A stretch of 64,000 nucleotides of DNA from Fragilariopsis cylindrus CCMP1102 (GCA_900095095.1 FMBT01000320.1:341240-405239), one strand, 5' to 3'; counted from the first letter of the stretch, positions 20,647 to 31,892 are shown. Made by a program: numbers and translations. The notes: a model not told the origin generated them from the sequence alone.

Positions 20647-22258
20647 GTTTCTGTACTATTTTTAGTCTTTCCTGTTTTACTGTACTGTAATACGTATAAA
20701 TTGAATCAAATCAAGGCGACGCGACGGGAATGAAGTCGCGAACGAAGGCAAACGAAGGCAGATATTTGTGAGAAGAAAGAAGACACGGAAGAACTAAACT
20801 TTCTAATGCTTTATTTGTGATCATGAGGTGTTTTCACGTGACGATGGTACTGAAATACAATAAGATCGGTAACTGCATGATAGAATACGGTATTAAAACT
20901 GTTCTGCTGAAAAAGAGGAATACGTTACTGAAAAAGAATAGAATAGAGGTACAGTAAAAACAAAAACATACATATTGCAGGAAAAACTCAACGTAGTATG
21001 ATCCCCAAAAGAAATACAGTATTTGATTCGGTTCGATTCGATTCGTACCTCTCGTGTCTATCTGAGAAATAGAATAATGTCACTTGCGTTTGTGTTTGTG
21101 TTTTTGTGATTCGATTTTGACCGATTACTTTCTTGGTGTTGTTGAGTTGAGTTGTTTGTTTCGTTGTTGTTGTTGTTGTAGTTTGTACAATAAAGATTTG
21201 ATTTTTATGATGAGACCGAATTGCAATTTGTTTGTTTTTTCTTTTGGTTGCCGCTCAAGAAAAAATGGATGTAAAATGACGTTGAATGCAGAATATTCTC
21301 TCGATGTTAAAGGTTAAGTCACATGGGAAACATTTAAGATGAACAAGAATAAACCTAATATTTTTTATTTACTGACAGGTAGCGTATCGTATGATGGGAC
21401 TTCTTTGAATACTTTATTAATTTATTTCTTGATTTTGGACAGATTTCTGTTACAGCACTTGTGCCGTGTTCTCGGATATTTTATAAAGTAAGAAGAATCG
21501 ATGGTAAGGCTAAAATTTCTGAAGGAACAATTTCTTCCTCTTGATAAACTGGTAGCGATTGTGAAAGCGTAACGCGTTATGTTAAGGTAAAAGTTGCATT
21601 ATTTAGAAATTAATCACACGGATGAGTTGATTTCTTGTAATGCGACTACATCGCCATCTATTATTTTTGACCATTAACAAACTATTTTTTTGCGAATAAA
21701 GCTATTGGCGTTTCAGTGATCATCATCTAAGTAAAAGGGTTTTAGTGATAGATTCATTGTTGACAGATCTTTTCTTTATTATGTCCGTATATGCGACTAC
21801 ATCGCCATCTATTTTTTTTTCTATTAACAAACTATTTTTTTGCTGATGGCGTTTCAGTAATTTAAGTGGAAGGTTTTAGTAATTAAAAGGTATTAGTGAA
21901 ACAATTAAGTTAAATAATAGATTCGTTGACATAATGATGATATTCTTTATTTTACGTACTAGATGCGTTAAGTTTTTTGTTTCTTATTGTAAGGCATACT
22001 TCGGCTACGGTAAGAAGAATTTCTTTTTGACATCACTGTTACATATTATGAAACGAGACTACTAGTAGAATCAATCAAAATAATAATATAAGATTGTGTC
22101 CAGTAGAAATCTGGACGCCCCCCCCCCTGAATTGCGAGTAATCGGTTCAAAGAAGTTTCGACATAAAATAAATACGCTTTCTTGTAAAAAGACTAGTGTT
22201 AGCTAATTTCGCGTTTGGTTTCAGTCCGAAACTACTCGAAGCGATTACTACCAATGCC
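20647..22258. other. Intergenic, no gene seen
   Basis: Upstream region of the DUF6824-type gene followed by AT-rich DNA containing a diverged tandem duplication (21640-21955). A C-run lies near 22119-22128. No coding signal was recognised. Confidence 0.6.
21640..21955. repeat. Diverged tandem duplication, ~150-bp unit
   Basis: GCGACTACATCGCCATCTAT begins both copies (about 21641 and 21792). Both continue through ATTAACAAACTATTTTTTTGC, TGGCGTTTCAGT, GTTTTAGT and a TAGATTCRTTGACA-like end followed by TTCTTTATT. Confidence 0.8.
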
Positions 22259-22470
22259 AATATAAAAACTAAATCATGCCAAAATTTTACTAGTATTTGT
22301 TATTCTAGTATTTAATAACAACTTTAGCATCAAATATATACACCTAAAGAGTCATTTTTTTGGAAATATTGACTATGAAGTTTACAATTGTGCTATTGGA
22401 TGGAGAGTTAGTATATTCCTTAGTCTTGTAAGCCTACTGGTATCTCACAATGAAGGCTCACGCACACCAC
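22259..22470 (+). repeat. Left terminal inverted repeat
   Basis: Inverted partner of 25681-25885. The outermost aligned bases are AATATAAAAACT; similarity fades after the GGCTCACGCACACCAC region. Confidence 0.75.
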
Positions 22471-23101
22471 GCATCAGCTTTTTATGAGATATCTTGTTCA
22501 GGACATAAAGCAGGGTAGAACTTTGAGGAAAATGCTTCCTTTTGGTAAGGGAGAGTTTCTCTACCTTACCATGTGTGTAATAAACAATGGTTCCAAAATA
22601 TGCTATACGCGCTCCTTCAGTTCATGCACACATTCATGTACAATGACTAGCCTTTAACAACGCACCATGTTACTAGTTAATTTCTTGCAGCTATTATTTT
22701 TGTTCGGCAGGTTTTTTCAGGAAAAAAACTTATGGAACCAATATCATGTTTAATTTTTATATGACTGCAGAGAACTATTGGTGAATAGGGGTTTGCTTTC
22801 TTCGTCAAGGGCCAGAAACCATTTTTTACCCTATTTTAGCTAATCAACTAAAAATAATTTTGCATGAGGTGTAGCATGTGAACTAGAAGCCCTAGGAAAG
22901 TTGCGGCTTTAGGTGGTTAGGTTTTTTATGTGTATTTGGGTGGAAATACCTGTCAAAATTTGTATGGGAGAATTTTTAGCTAACAGTGACTATTTTATAT
23001 ATAAATTATTGTTTAAAAGCTGCCGCGTTGCTCCTCTCTGCCTTAGAAAGACAACGGTCGACCCACCACTATTTTAAGTACGGTCCTTGATCTGTATTTA
23101 A

Positions 23102-23605
23102 CAGGATTCAGGTTATGGCGCCAAGGTTGGCGCCACTTTTGGGGGTCAATTTTTTGTAGGGGCATATTTCCCTCAAAAATCGGACTTACACCCCCCTATT
23201 GAGACACATCGCGTCTCCGAATAAGGGCACGTGTCTTTTTATATACTCAATAGAAGTCCCGTGTGCTTTGTATGGGCCGCACCTACGCTGTAATAAGCCC
23301 GTAAAAATTAATTATTGAAGAGCCATAGTAGGAAAATTCGCGGTTTGCGCTAAGTATCACGTTCAGTATGCCTGCGCGATTTTTAAAAGAATTTAAAAAT
23401 CACAATTTTTGTGTACTCGTAGGAATCAACGTATGCCCTTGGTTTGAGTTGATAATGCGTTGAATATTAATTTATTTTGTCAGTTTCTTCACATGTATTC
23501 GCACCTCCAAAGATTTTCATTTTTATTTAATTTTTTTGGATGGAAATTATCGCGTGGTTTTTACTAGTAAAAATACGCGCAAAATACCTTATAACCTGAA
23601 TCCTG
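23102..23605. mobile_element. 504-bp MITE-like element with 15-bp TIRs flanked by TTAA
   Basis: CAGGATTCAGGTTAT at 23102-23116 is an exact inverted match of ATAACCTGAATCCTG at 23591-23605, and both outer ends abut TTAA (23098-23101 and 23606-23609). TTAA duplication is the hallmark of piggyBac-type insertion. The interior has no open frame of note and a small palindrome TGGCGCCAAGGTTGGCGCCA next to the left end. It sits inside the larger TIR element. Confidence 0.7.
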
Positions 23606-24349
23606 TTAATGAGATATTTTACTTGTTATATTTTTAGGGTTGTGACTACTGCAGCTGAACAACCAAACATAGAACACTGGACTCAGTAACAATATACATC
23701 TTCAAACTTGCATATTCAACACTATATCAAATATTGGTGAGGTGGATGTATCCAGAACAAGTGCAACACTAATAGATTATGAAATACCTACTGCTGCTGT
23801 ATAATATTCAAACAGTGCTGAACTCAGCCATAGTATATCATATACCTTTCAACTTGCATTGTTTTCACTATATCAGATATTGGTAAGGTGCGTATATCCA
23901 GGTATATCCAGAACAAGTGTAACACCTTGGAACTCTGTGAGGGTCTCTCAAACCATCAACAATACCTTTGAACTCTGTGAGGGTCTGTCAAACCTTCTAC
24001 AATCAACCTCACACAAATCTACACATTCCAACTTTCAGTGTGAGTTAGGTGACATAGCAAGGTTGATTTGTAACCGTACAGTTCCAAATCAGTAAAGATT
24101 TTGTAGACCATTAAATTTTGAAATAAGAACAAGTTACTGCGCACCTATCTATAGAAAGGGCGGAAAGTGCAAATGGGTGTGGTGTGTTTCACTATTTTTC
24201 TTTTTGATTCAAGAGTGATTTGTTACTATATTAATATTGGCCCGTGCACAAATACTCTCTGTTTCTAAATCTCCTGGAGGTTTGGTATGAAATTATCAAA
24301 GGATTGGTTGATTATTGGATTTTTGAGCTCCTCTTTGAGCTTATAATAA

Positions 24350-24380
<31 letters not shown>

Positions 24381-25680
24381 ACCCCCCAAGGATGCTGTGC
24401 ACATTCTTTCTTGAACTATAGGCACAAAAAGGAGGTATGCACACGTACAGATCTATAGACCAGTAATTTTTGTAGTTAAAAAAATCTATCCTTGTGGAAT
24501 GTGGAACCTTCATTCTATTAAAGCAATGACAAATTTGGTACTGATATTGCTGTAGGAAGTGGTGCTTGAGCTTTTCCCACCCATTCATATGCAGCCAAGA
24601 GAAGTAGATCTGCAGAGCAAAAATTTCAAAATATTCTATTACTACTCTGTACACAGGATTTTCTGACACACAATAGCAACTGATCAAAGTACTGACTCAA
24701 ATTGAAGATGCAATGTGTAGTAGTAAACCATCAGAGATATATTGTGTTGTTGCATGGTTTGTCTTTGAGTTGTTGATATTACATAATCTTTTCTTGAAAC
24801 ATGCATGTTAAATTTGGTATGCATAGCCAGTACAAACACATTTCTCTGCCTGCCTTCCCCTGTCACACATAATAAGCATCTTGTCCAATTCTGTGCTCTC
24901 AACACTCATAATTACATCCAAAGAAGATTTGCATTCTATTCATATACCTTCACTTTTGCCAGCAACACACACAATGTTGCTATAGCTTTTAGATAGATGA
25001 CATCATCATGGTGGTGCTGGTGCAAGTGGTGCTGGAGCTGCATCCACCCAGGGGATGCCCATACAGATGCAGATGATAATATCGGGCAGAATGGAAGATA
25101 TCGGGCAGAATGGAAGAAACAATGGCATGGTAGTATAATAAATAGCATTTAACTCAATAAGCTACAGGTAGGCACACATACAGTGTAGTAGAAAAAAAGA
25201 ACAAAAATTACTAAATGCACTACCATCCACATATTGTACCAGAACGTTGTGTGTGCCTCCTACAACTTTTATCTCCTTGTGGTTGCAGAATAAAATACAT
25301 TCAACGGTCAAAACCCAACAGCACCCTTTAATCCCTAAAATAACAAAAATGTAATGCTTAGGTTTCTATGGAGGTTATGAAGGTATAGGGCTGCATTAAC
25401 CACAGAAAGGGCCATTTAGGCCCCAGAACAGGGATTTCATGGAGGTTATGAATGTATAGGACCACATTAACCACAGAAAGGGCCATTTTTAGGCCCCAAA
25501 CAGGGTTTTCCACTTTTTTGCCTACCTTAGCTGTATCATCAACAAAAAGCACCAATAGTAAGCCCCCTTTGGTATATATGGTGCACCCCATCCACATATT
25601 TTGGGATAATTCACCTTTTTGAGTGTACTGCATGTCCACAAAACACTGCAAATGGACGGGTTTGGGGGTTATTTTGATTT

Positions 25681-25885
25681 GTGCTGTGTGTGAGCCTACA
25701 TTGTGAGATACCAGTAGGCTTACTAGACTAAGGAATATGAAAGTTCTTCATCCATTAGAGTCAATTGGAAACTTAGTAGTTTATTATCCAAAAAAATGAC
25801 TTTTTAGGTGTATATACTTGATGCTGAAGTAGTTAATATACTAGACTATCAAAGTAAAATTTGGACATGATTTAGTTTTTATATT
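25681..25885 (-). repeat. Right terminal inverted repeat
   Basis: Read on the minus strand it matches the left repeat from AATATAAAAACTAAATCATG to GGCTCACACACAGCAC, with several substitutions and small indels. Confidence 0.75.
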
Positions 25886-26069
25886 TAGAATTCATTGAAG
25901 GAAAACTATTATTTAGTCTTGTTCGTGTTTTAGACTTCAATCGTGGTTAGCTATAAAATCTACCTACACGTTGCAAGGCATAACATAAAAAAGTTACCGG
26001 TACGCAAGTTTGCAAATTCTAAATTATAACATAATACTACCGGTATCTTTACAAGCAAAAAGGTTGTGT

Positions 26070-27020
26070 ATGCGAAAGACTATATACCAAAAAATGCAGT
26101 TATATTCTATTCCATTCCATCCCACCAGCATATCTTATATTATGCAATCGATATCTTCGACACAGATAAACAGTGGTGTTGGCAGCGGCGATATCATTAC
26201 TATCGGTCGTCGTTGTCGTCCTCGCCAACAACAACAGTACCATTATTCTATCAGTATACCGCTAATATGGATAGCCCTGGTTCTACTACTAGTAGGAACG
26301 TGCACAACGAAAAGCAGCTGTATTCATAGTAGTGGTAGTAATAGCAGCAGAAGCAGTACATGCATGATGATGACAATGGGGGTAGAAGGATTTCATATAT
26401 TACCAATTATTGGTGGTGGTGGCGTTGTCAACAAGAACAAGAACAAAAAGAAAGACAATGCCGGTATGTTGTTACCTTGGACCACTGTTACCAATACTGA
26501 TATTACCAGTACCAGTACCAATATTCCTGCCGCTACATCATCATCATCATCAACATCATCAACAACAACAACAAAAACACCATTAACGGAACAATTGAAT
26601 CCACAAATTAGAAAAAGGAACAATAATAGATTGATTTCATTTGTAGTAAAGTATCCATCATTTGTAACTCTAAACCGAAAACAACAGCAACAGAATGCTG
26701 CTAGTCCTAGTGGTAGTAGTAGTAGTAGTAGTGATAGTAACGGATTCATCGTGAGTAGTTTTGATGGAGGAGGACCACCACCAACACCACCGCCACATGC
26801 AGTAGCATCCACATTCAATAATAATAATTATAAAGACGTTCTTGCCGTCGTCGTCGAAGTCGAAGTTGATAACAATCAGAAAAACAACAACAACAACAAC
26901 AACAACAAAAGTCAAAATAATGACAATAGTAAGGACAATAACGATAACGATAACGTTGTTTCTAAATTTGTTTTAGATAGTTTGATAATGATGTATCATA
27001 TATCACGTCAATTGTTATAA
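26070..27020 (+). CDS. Hypothetical low-complexity protein with one hydrophobic segment
   Basis: Frame open to TAA at 27020. The first ATG is 26070 (316 aa), with alternatives at 26094 and 26142. After a basic stretch RRCRPRQQQQ there is one strong hydrophobic segment, ISIPLIWIALVLLLVG, that could be a signal anchor. The remainder is Ser, Thr, Gly, Lys and Asn tracts, with a less biased end (SKFVLDSLIMMYHISRQLL). No family recognised. Microsatellite composition means part of the frame could be open by chance, so gene status is uncertain. It is convergent with the G-patch gene, 80 bp away. Confidence 0.42.
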   Translation: MRKTIYQKMQLYSIPFHPTSISYIMQSISSTQINSGVGSGDIITIGRRCRPRQQQQYHYSISIPLIWIALVLLLVGTCTTKSSCIHSSGSNSSRSSTCMMMTMGVEGFHILPIIGGGGVVNKNKNKKKDNAGMLLPWTTVTNTDITSTSTNIPAATSSSSSTSSTTTTKTPLTEQLNPQIRKRNNNRLISFVVKYPSFVTLNRKQQQQNAASPSGSSSSSSDSNGFIVSSFDGGGPPPTPPPHAVASTFNNNNYKDVLAVVVEVEVDNNQKNNNNNNNNKSQNNDNSKDNNDNDNVVSKFVLDSLIMMYHISRQLL

Positions 27021-27100
27021 TAATGGATACAATAGTGGATATTAAAGTAGATAATAAAGGTTATATGGTACATCAGTCAGTCATCATAATATTATTAATA

Positions 27101-28264
27101 TCATTCGCTAGTCTTTTTTGATTTCTTTGCTTTCTTTTTACTATCCTTTTTATCTTTCTTCTTCTTTTGTTGTTTTGTGGCTACGTCATTGTTTTCGTTT
27201 TCGTTACTATTCCCATCATCATTCTCTAAAGTAGTAGTCGTCATTTTTCGTCGCTTTTTCTTTCTTGGTGACTTTGGTTGTTGTTGTTCTTCTTCTACTT
27301 CAGAAATGATTGTCGTTTTAGTAGGTATTGTAGCAGGATCATCTTCCTCCTCTTCAGCAGATGATGATGTAGAATCATTATTATCACCCTCCCTGCTATT
27401 TTCATTCTTCTCAAGTTTACGTTTCTTGCTACTTGATTTTTTTTTCTTTTTCTTCCTATCAGCTTTTTGTTTCTTAATTGAATCATCTTCGTCGTCGTCG
27501 TCATCATTCTTGACTGTTATTTTCGTGTTGTTGCTTTTTGTGGTATCCGATGTTGATTTCGATGTTGATGTTGATGTTGATGTTGATTTCGTTGATAAAA
27601 TAATTTTTGGTACCGACATCCCATCCCATTCGGTTAATGATTGTTGTTGTTTTTCTTCCTCTTTACTTACTGTCTTTTCCGCTCGACTCCATTTCCCATT
27701 TTGTTGTGTTTGGGCTCTCATACCAAATCTGGCACCACCGGTGGCTTGAAATAATTCTTCATCGGTATATATTAATTTACTTTTACTTGTTTTTGTTGTA
27801 CGTCGTTTTCTATTACTTCTTTTATTATCATCATCGTCACCGTCGCTACTACTGCTACTGTCTCTTTTTTTCTTTTTATTATCCTTGCTTTTTGATGATT
27901 TTTTACTTTTCTTTTTCTTTTTAGTAGATGCTGCTTTTAATCTTGCTAATGTATTACCCACCGATGATTTCCACCATTGATCACCAGTCACAATCGGATC
28001 TATATTTGCACCGGAGGCACCAATACCACCCTGTTCTTCGGTACGTTTTTGTACACGGATATGTGAGGAGATACCATTCCGGTTCTTACCTAATCCGGTA
28101 CCTTCCTTCCAACCTAATTTTAGTAATTGTTTTCGTGCAAATTCATTGGGTCCAGTTGCCACAGCTTCATTTAAATTAGAACCCATTTTTGATTTATGTT
28201 TCCTACCACATAAATGTAATAATGATACCGATGCTGCATTAGTATTATTAGAAGACGACGACAT
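27101..28264 (-). CDS. G-patch protein, GPATCH4-like
   Basis: 387 aa, ATG 28264. Residues about 38-85 hold a G-patch: FARKQLLKLGWKEGTGLGK, then NRNGISSHIRVQKR and G-G-I-G. It is followed by QWWKSSVGNTLARLKAAS, corresponding to the WWD..FN..A segment of GPATCH4, and by YTDEELFQATGGARFGMRAQ, corresponding to its (D)EELF.A.GG..AH..AR stretch. The rest is Lys/Ser/Glu-rich with KKKKKS and KKKRRK nuclear or nucleolar signals. GPATCH4 proteins are nucleolar and G-patch domains typically activate DEAH helicases; a role in ribosome or RNA processing follows from the family. Confidence 0.86.
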   Translation of the reverse strand: MSSSSNNTNAASVSLLHLCGRKHKSKMGSNLNEAVATGPNEFARKQLLKLGWKEGTGLGKNRNGISSHIRVQKRTEEQGGIGASGANIDPIVTGDQWWKSSVGNTLARLKAASTKKKKKSKKSSKSKDNKKKKRDSSSSSDGDDDDNKRSNRKRRTTKTSKSKLIYTDEELFQATGGARFGMRAQTQQNGKWSRAEKTVSKEEEKQQQSLTEWDGMSVPKIILSTKSTSTSTSTSKSTSDTTKSNNTKITVKNDDDDDEDDSIKKQKADRKKKKKKSSSKKRKLEKNENSREGDNNDSTSSSAEEEEDDPATIPTKTTIISEVEEEQQQPKSPRKKKRRKMTTTTLENDDGNSNENENNDVATKQQKKKKDKKDSKKKAKKSKKTSE

Positions 28265-30058
28265 CGTATTATTTTATTTCTTTGTGTTTAGTAGGATAAA
28301 AGTAGAAATCTGCACGGGGTTCTGTTCGTTCGTTGCCTTCTTCTGGTGTTGTCTTTTGTTTCTTTTGTTTCTTTGTGTGTATTGGATTCTTTGCTTGTCG
28401 TCGAGGATGGTATGTTGAACAAATTTAGAAGCGAACGGCACCAGTCATGAGGAGCAGGGGATTGATGATGATGATGATGATGATGATGGTTGATCTTTTA
28501 TTTTTGATTTTGCTCGCGTGCGTCAAATCAAAATAAATCTCAAAGAGAGAAAATGAATAAATAATGCTTAACAATGATTGATTGATTGGTCAAGAAACGA
28601 GCTCATGTTGAATTCGAACAAACGGTCGAGGGCAGGACGAGGTAGAATATTGAAAGCGACTAACTCTGTTCAAACACTACTACTGTACTACAGTAGTATT
28701 ATTATTGGCTGTTGTTGTCCTGTTAACTACTTGACTTATTGACTTATTTACTTACTTACTTGTTTATCTCTCACGTACTGGCATGTCATGTGGTTTAGCT
28801 ACAGAAATAAATATTTGTGCATAGCAATTAATTATGAATGAAGTTGAGATCTTTTGGATTATCACTTACTTACTTTCTTGAATACAAGTTCCATCTCAAT
28901 CTAGCATGATGCATGTATGGCGTATGATGTATGTGGTGACAGGAGGTGATGATAAAAGTATGTTTTAAGCTGGATGTTTCCTGGAAAATGGACTACTACT
29001 GAATGAGAGTCAAGTTGCAGGCTGGTATCACAGTGTCATAAAAATTGGCCCTGAACTGAACTGGTGCTACTCTTCACTTCATACTGTCTGTCTATATTAT
29101 CAATGGACCTCTATGAAAATACAAGTTGTTTGCTAGTTAGAGTATATCATGGTGGTGATTGATGAGGATATCAATGTACATAATGAGCTTACTGCAACTC
29201 CTTATCTACAAGTCAATGCTTCATCCTTTCAAGCATAGCTGGTCCTCTTGTGTTGTGATGGAGTCTGCTTACATGAGTATTATGATGCTATGTGCCAAGT
29301 TGGTTATGAAGAATGGGGTAATTAACATGGTTGGTACTGTTCAATTATCTATTAATGGTGGTGGCCGGCCAACCGGTTGGGCAAGGGATTAGTGCAAAGG
29401 AGATTAAACAGTGCACATATGAGTTAGTCTCCCCTCCATCAACACAATACCAAGCCATTACTACATGCTGTTTGGGTAGACAGTGACTTTGTGGAGAAGC
29501 TTTCTAATTTTCATTCTCCTACTATTGTAAAAGGAGGAACGAAGAGGAGAGTAAGAGATCCAGTACAGTAACCGAGAAAAGTGAAGTGCTGTGACGGAAA
29601 CAAGGAAAACGCGACTGTCCGTCCTTCAATACGAATCCATGAGTCGTTAACACTAAAACAATGGCGTTGAGAATTTTTTTTTCTTAAACTTGCCGACTTG
29701 GATTCTTTGGAATCTATTGACATTTTAAATCTTAAAAACGTAACATTATGCAAAATCGTCGAGCTTTCCTTCTGCATTGTAACAACAAGGATGATAGTTT
29801 CAGGCGAATCAATTTATTAACTCATTCTGGGACCAGCAGCTTCTATACATTACATCATGGTCAATGATGTATGGTTCGTAATCTCTCAACTCTCGATCAC
29901 TGGGTTAAAAAAAAAGGAAAACCATTCTACAGATGTACTTTGCGCAACTCTTCATCATTCATTATAAATTCGTCAACCTCTTCCATCGTTGAGATTACAA
30001 ACATCGGACGTTTAATAAGAACAATCAAATCAAATCAAAGAAAGAATCAAATCAAATC
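28265..30058. other. 1.8-kb intergenic region, no gene seen
   Basis: Divergent upstream region of the G-patch gene (minus) and the J-like gene (plus). It contains a (GAT)n run at 28463-28488, TTACTTAC/TTGACTTATT short repeats near 28730-28765 and, from about 28860 to 29500, sequence less biased in composition than its surroundings and similar in texture to the repeat-rich stretches elsewhere. Immediately before 30059 is a CAAATCAAATC repeat. No coding signal. Confidence 0.55.
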
Positions 30059-31591
30059 ATGCAATATCCTACTCGTAACCGTAGCAGTCGTCGTCAGAAG
30101 TCATACAATAATTTAGTAGATGTCGAGCATAATAACGAGAAGAATGTAGCTACTACTACTAAATGTAGTAAAGAAGAGACACCATTGTCGTCGTCAAGAA
30201 TACTCTTTAACCGACGACAAGGAATAACATCGACGAACATGATATCTCGTTTCAAATCTAGAATATCATTGAACCGACGACAACAACAAAGAATAACACC
30301 AAGAAAAAAACAACCAGTAATTAATAGTAAGAAAAGAGGTGAAGTTGTTAGCAATAGCAACAACAATATGAATAGGAATGTAAACAGCGGTGATATTAAT
30401 AGTCCTGTATTGTCCTCATCATCACAGACTTGTTGTTCGACATCGTCGGGTTCTTCTTCCTCTTCCAAATCGACGTCGGAGTTGGAGTTACAGTCGAACA
30501 AACTGGTGGAAGGTAGTAGTAGCCAACAAAAACCACCACCACCATCACCACAACAGAAGGAAGAAGAAAAAGGACAAGCACTCCCTCGAAGTTATGTGGA
30601 TGCTATATTGAAAGTATATGGTACATCACGACGATCATCCTCCTCCTCCTCACTATCCTCCTCATTGTATGTGGCAGACAACGACGACGTGGATTTATAC
30701 CGTGATGTATTACAAATTTCATCAAAAGCTTCTAATCGTGAGATTCAAATGGCATACATACGTGAAGGACGTTCTATGTTGATAACGACAAACAATAATG
30801 ATAAAGATGATGGTACTACTACTAGTAGTGCTAGAAGCACAGAATTATTAGATGATCGTGAAACAAAATTGAAATTTATTGCATTAAGTATGGCACATGA
30901 GATTTTATCCACCCCTTCATTGAAAGAGATATATGATACAACACAACGACAACAGAGTGGTGGTTCTAGTGATGATGATGCTGTTTGTTGTGAAATATCT
31001 AAATCGGATTCTACTTCAAAAGCTAAGGCAAAGGAAAAACAAGTTAGTCCAGTAAAAGTTTTACGTGCATCATCTTATAATACAAATGTTGGTCGAGATA
31101 TTATTTTCGGAAGATCATCATCATTACCGTCATCGTTACTATTATCGAACGGAATTGCTAGATCAAGTACAGGCCTATCAGCATTAACATCATCGTCATC
31201 GTCATCGTCCTCGATACGATGGAAGGATCACGTAGAGGAAATGAAGTTCATCGGTCATCCTAATGAACATGAAAAATGGATTCGAAAAGCCGCTAAATCT
31301 GAGGAAAAGGAGAAGCAAAAACAACAACAACAACAACTTGAAAAACACACTAAGACGGAACGTACCAATACGTCCTCATCTTCATCCACATCTACCTCTC
31401 AATGTTGTACTTCTATCCCAGAAGAATTAGAGTCCCGTTTAGTATCAATGGATGCTGATGTTGGTGGAGAGCGATTATTCGTAAAAGATTTTTGGGATAC
31501 ATTTGAAGATTCACTAGATACAGTAATAAATGTTGGAGGATGCTGTACAAATATGAACTACTTATATACTTGTAGTAGTACTCCTGCATAA
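30059..31591 (+). CDS. J-domain-like protein lacking the HPD motif
   Basis: 510 aa from ATG 30059 to TAA 31591, single exon. Residues about 212-298 fit a J domain: DLYRDVLQISSKASNREIQ and MAYIREGRS at the start, then after an insert KLKFIALSMAHEILSTPS and LKEIYD, matching helices I, II, III and the closing K..YD. The loop where HPD should stand reads IREGRSMLITTNNNDKDDG, so HPD is absent and stimulation of Hsp70 ATPase is unlikely. The N-terminal ~200 residues are basic, then Ser-rich. The tail has conserved-looking pieces (RWKDHVEEMKFIGHPNEHEKW; RLFVKDFWDTFEDSLDTVIN). J-like proteins without HPD often act as scaffolds; the partner is unknown. Confidence 0.72.
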   Translation: MQYPTRNRSSRRQKSYNNLVDVEHNNEKNVATTTKCSKEETPLSSSRILFNRRQGITSTNMISRFKSRISLNRRQQQRITPRKKQPVINSKKRGEVVSNSNNNMNRNVNSGDINSPVLSSSSQTCCSTSSGSSSSSKSTSELELQSNKLVEGSSSQQKPPPPSPQQKEEEKGQALPRSYVDAILKVYGTSRRSSSSSSLSSSLYVADNDDVDLYRDVLQISSKASNREIQMAYIREGRSMLITTNNNDKDDGTTTSSARSTELLDDRETKLKFIALSMAHEILSTPSLKEIYDTTQRQQSGGSSDDDAVCCEISKSDSTSKAKAKEKQVSPVKVLRASSYNTNVGRDIIFGRSSSLPSSLLLSNGIARSSTGLSALTSSSSSSSSIRWKDHVEEMKFIGHPNEHEKWIRKAAKSEEKEKQKQQQQQLEKHTKTERTNTSSSSSTSTSQCCTSIPEELESRLVSMDADVGGERLFVKDFWDTFEDSLDTVINVGGCCTNMNYLYTCSSTPA

Positions 31592-31635
31592 TATTATTAC
31601 TCAAAATTGAGTGTTAAGATTCGTTACGGGTGTCA

Positions 31636-31892
31636 TCCCACTTTATTCCGACGAGGGCAAAAGCAACGCCGTTGGTTTTCTTCACTCATACTGGTACTCG
31701 TGTTCCAGGATTCGGTGCAGGTCTTTGGAGCATACATAAATGCTGTCAATGCGTTGGTCTTAAAGAACGCAACAGGTGACGAGTGTTGTTTTGGTTGGAC
31801 CTAATGTATTGAACAGTGGAATCACGGATGGAATAGAAGTATACGAAGAAGCTGCTGGTACCGTCAAATCATTTGATGTATTTACTACTTAA
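31636..31892 (+). pseudogene. Possible coding remnant, two frames
   Basis: Just 3' of the J-like gene, one plus-strand frame gives FFTHTGTRVPGFGAGLWSIH and stops at 31777-31779. Another frame starting at 31776 gives VLVGPNVLNSGITDGIEVYE, ending at TAA 31892. Both read like structured protein and base composition is less AT-biased than the flanks. A one-base shift separates them. No family recognised; it may be a decayed gene fragment, a missed 3' exon or chance. Confidence 0.3.

Larger units (their letters stand above)
22259..25885. mobile_element. 3.6-kb element with ~210-bp terminal inverted repeats, no transposase seen
   Basis: 22259-22470 and the reverse complement of 25681-25885 align along their length: both run AATATAAAAACTAAATCATG, TATATACACCTAAA, AGTCATTTTTTTGGA, ATATTCCTTAGTCT, GTAAGCCTACTGGTATCTCA and AGGCTCAC. 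Single-base differences and small indels show it is not recent. No open frame inside exceeds about 140 codons and none has transposase motifs, so this is a non-autonomous or decayed element. It contains a nested element at 23102-23605, a C-run/CA microsatellite (about 24350-24388) and short internal duplications (CTCTGTGAGGGTCT at about 23935 and 23974; AACCACAGAAAGGGCCATTT at about 25398 and 25470). Target-site duplications could not be fixed. Confidence 0.7.

Noticed and set aside
24265-24687. 140-codon minus-strand frame inside the TIR element
   Set aside because: Runs through the C-run/CA microsatellite (poly-Gly, CVCVC) and lacks any transposase feature.
27177-27749. 190-codon plus-strand frame rich in Ser, Phe and Leu
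   Set aside because: Antisense to the Lys/Asp-rich tail of the G-patch gene.
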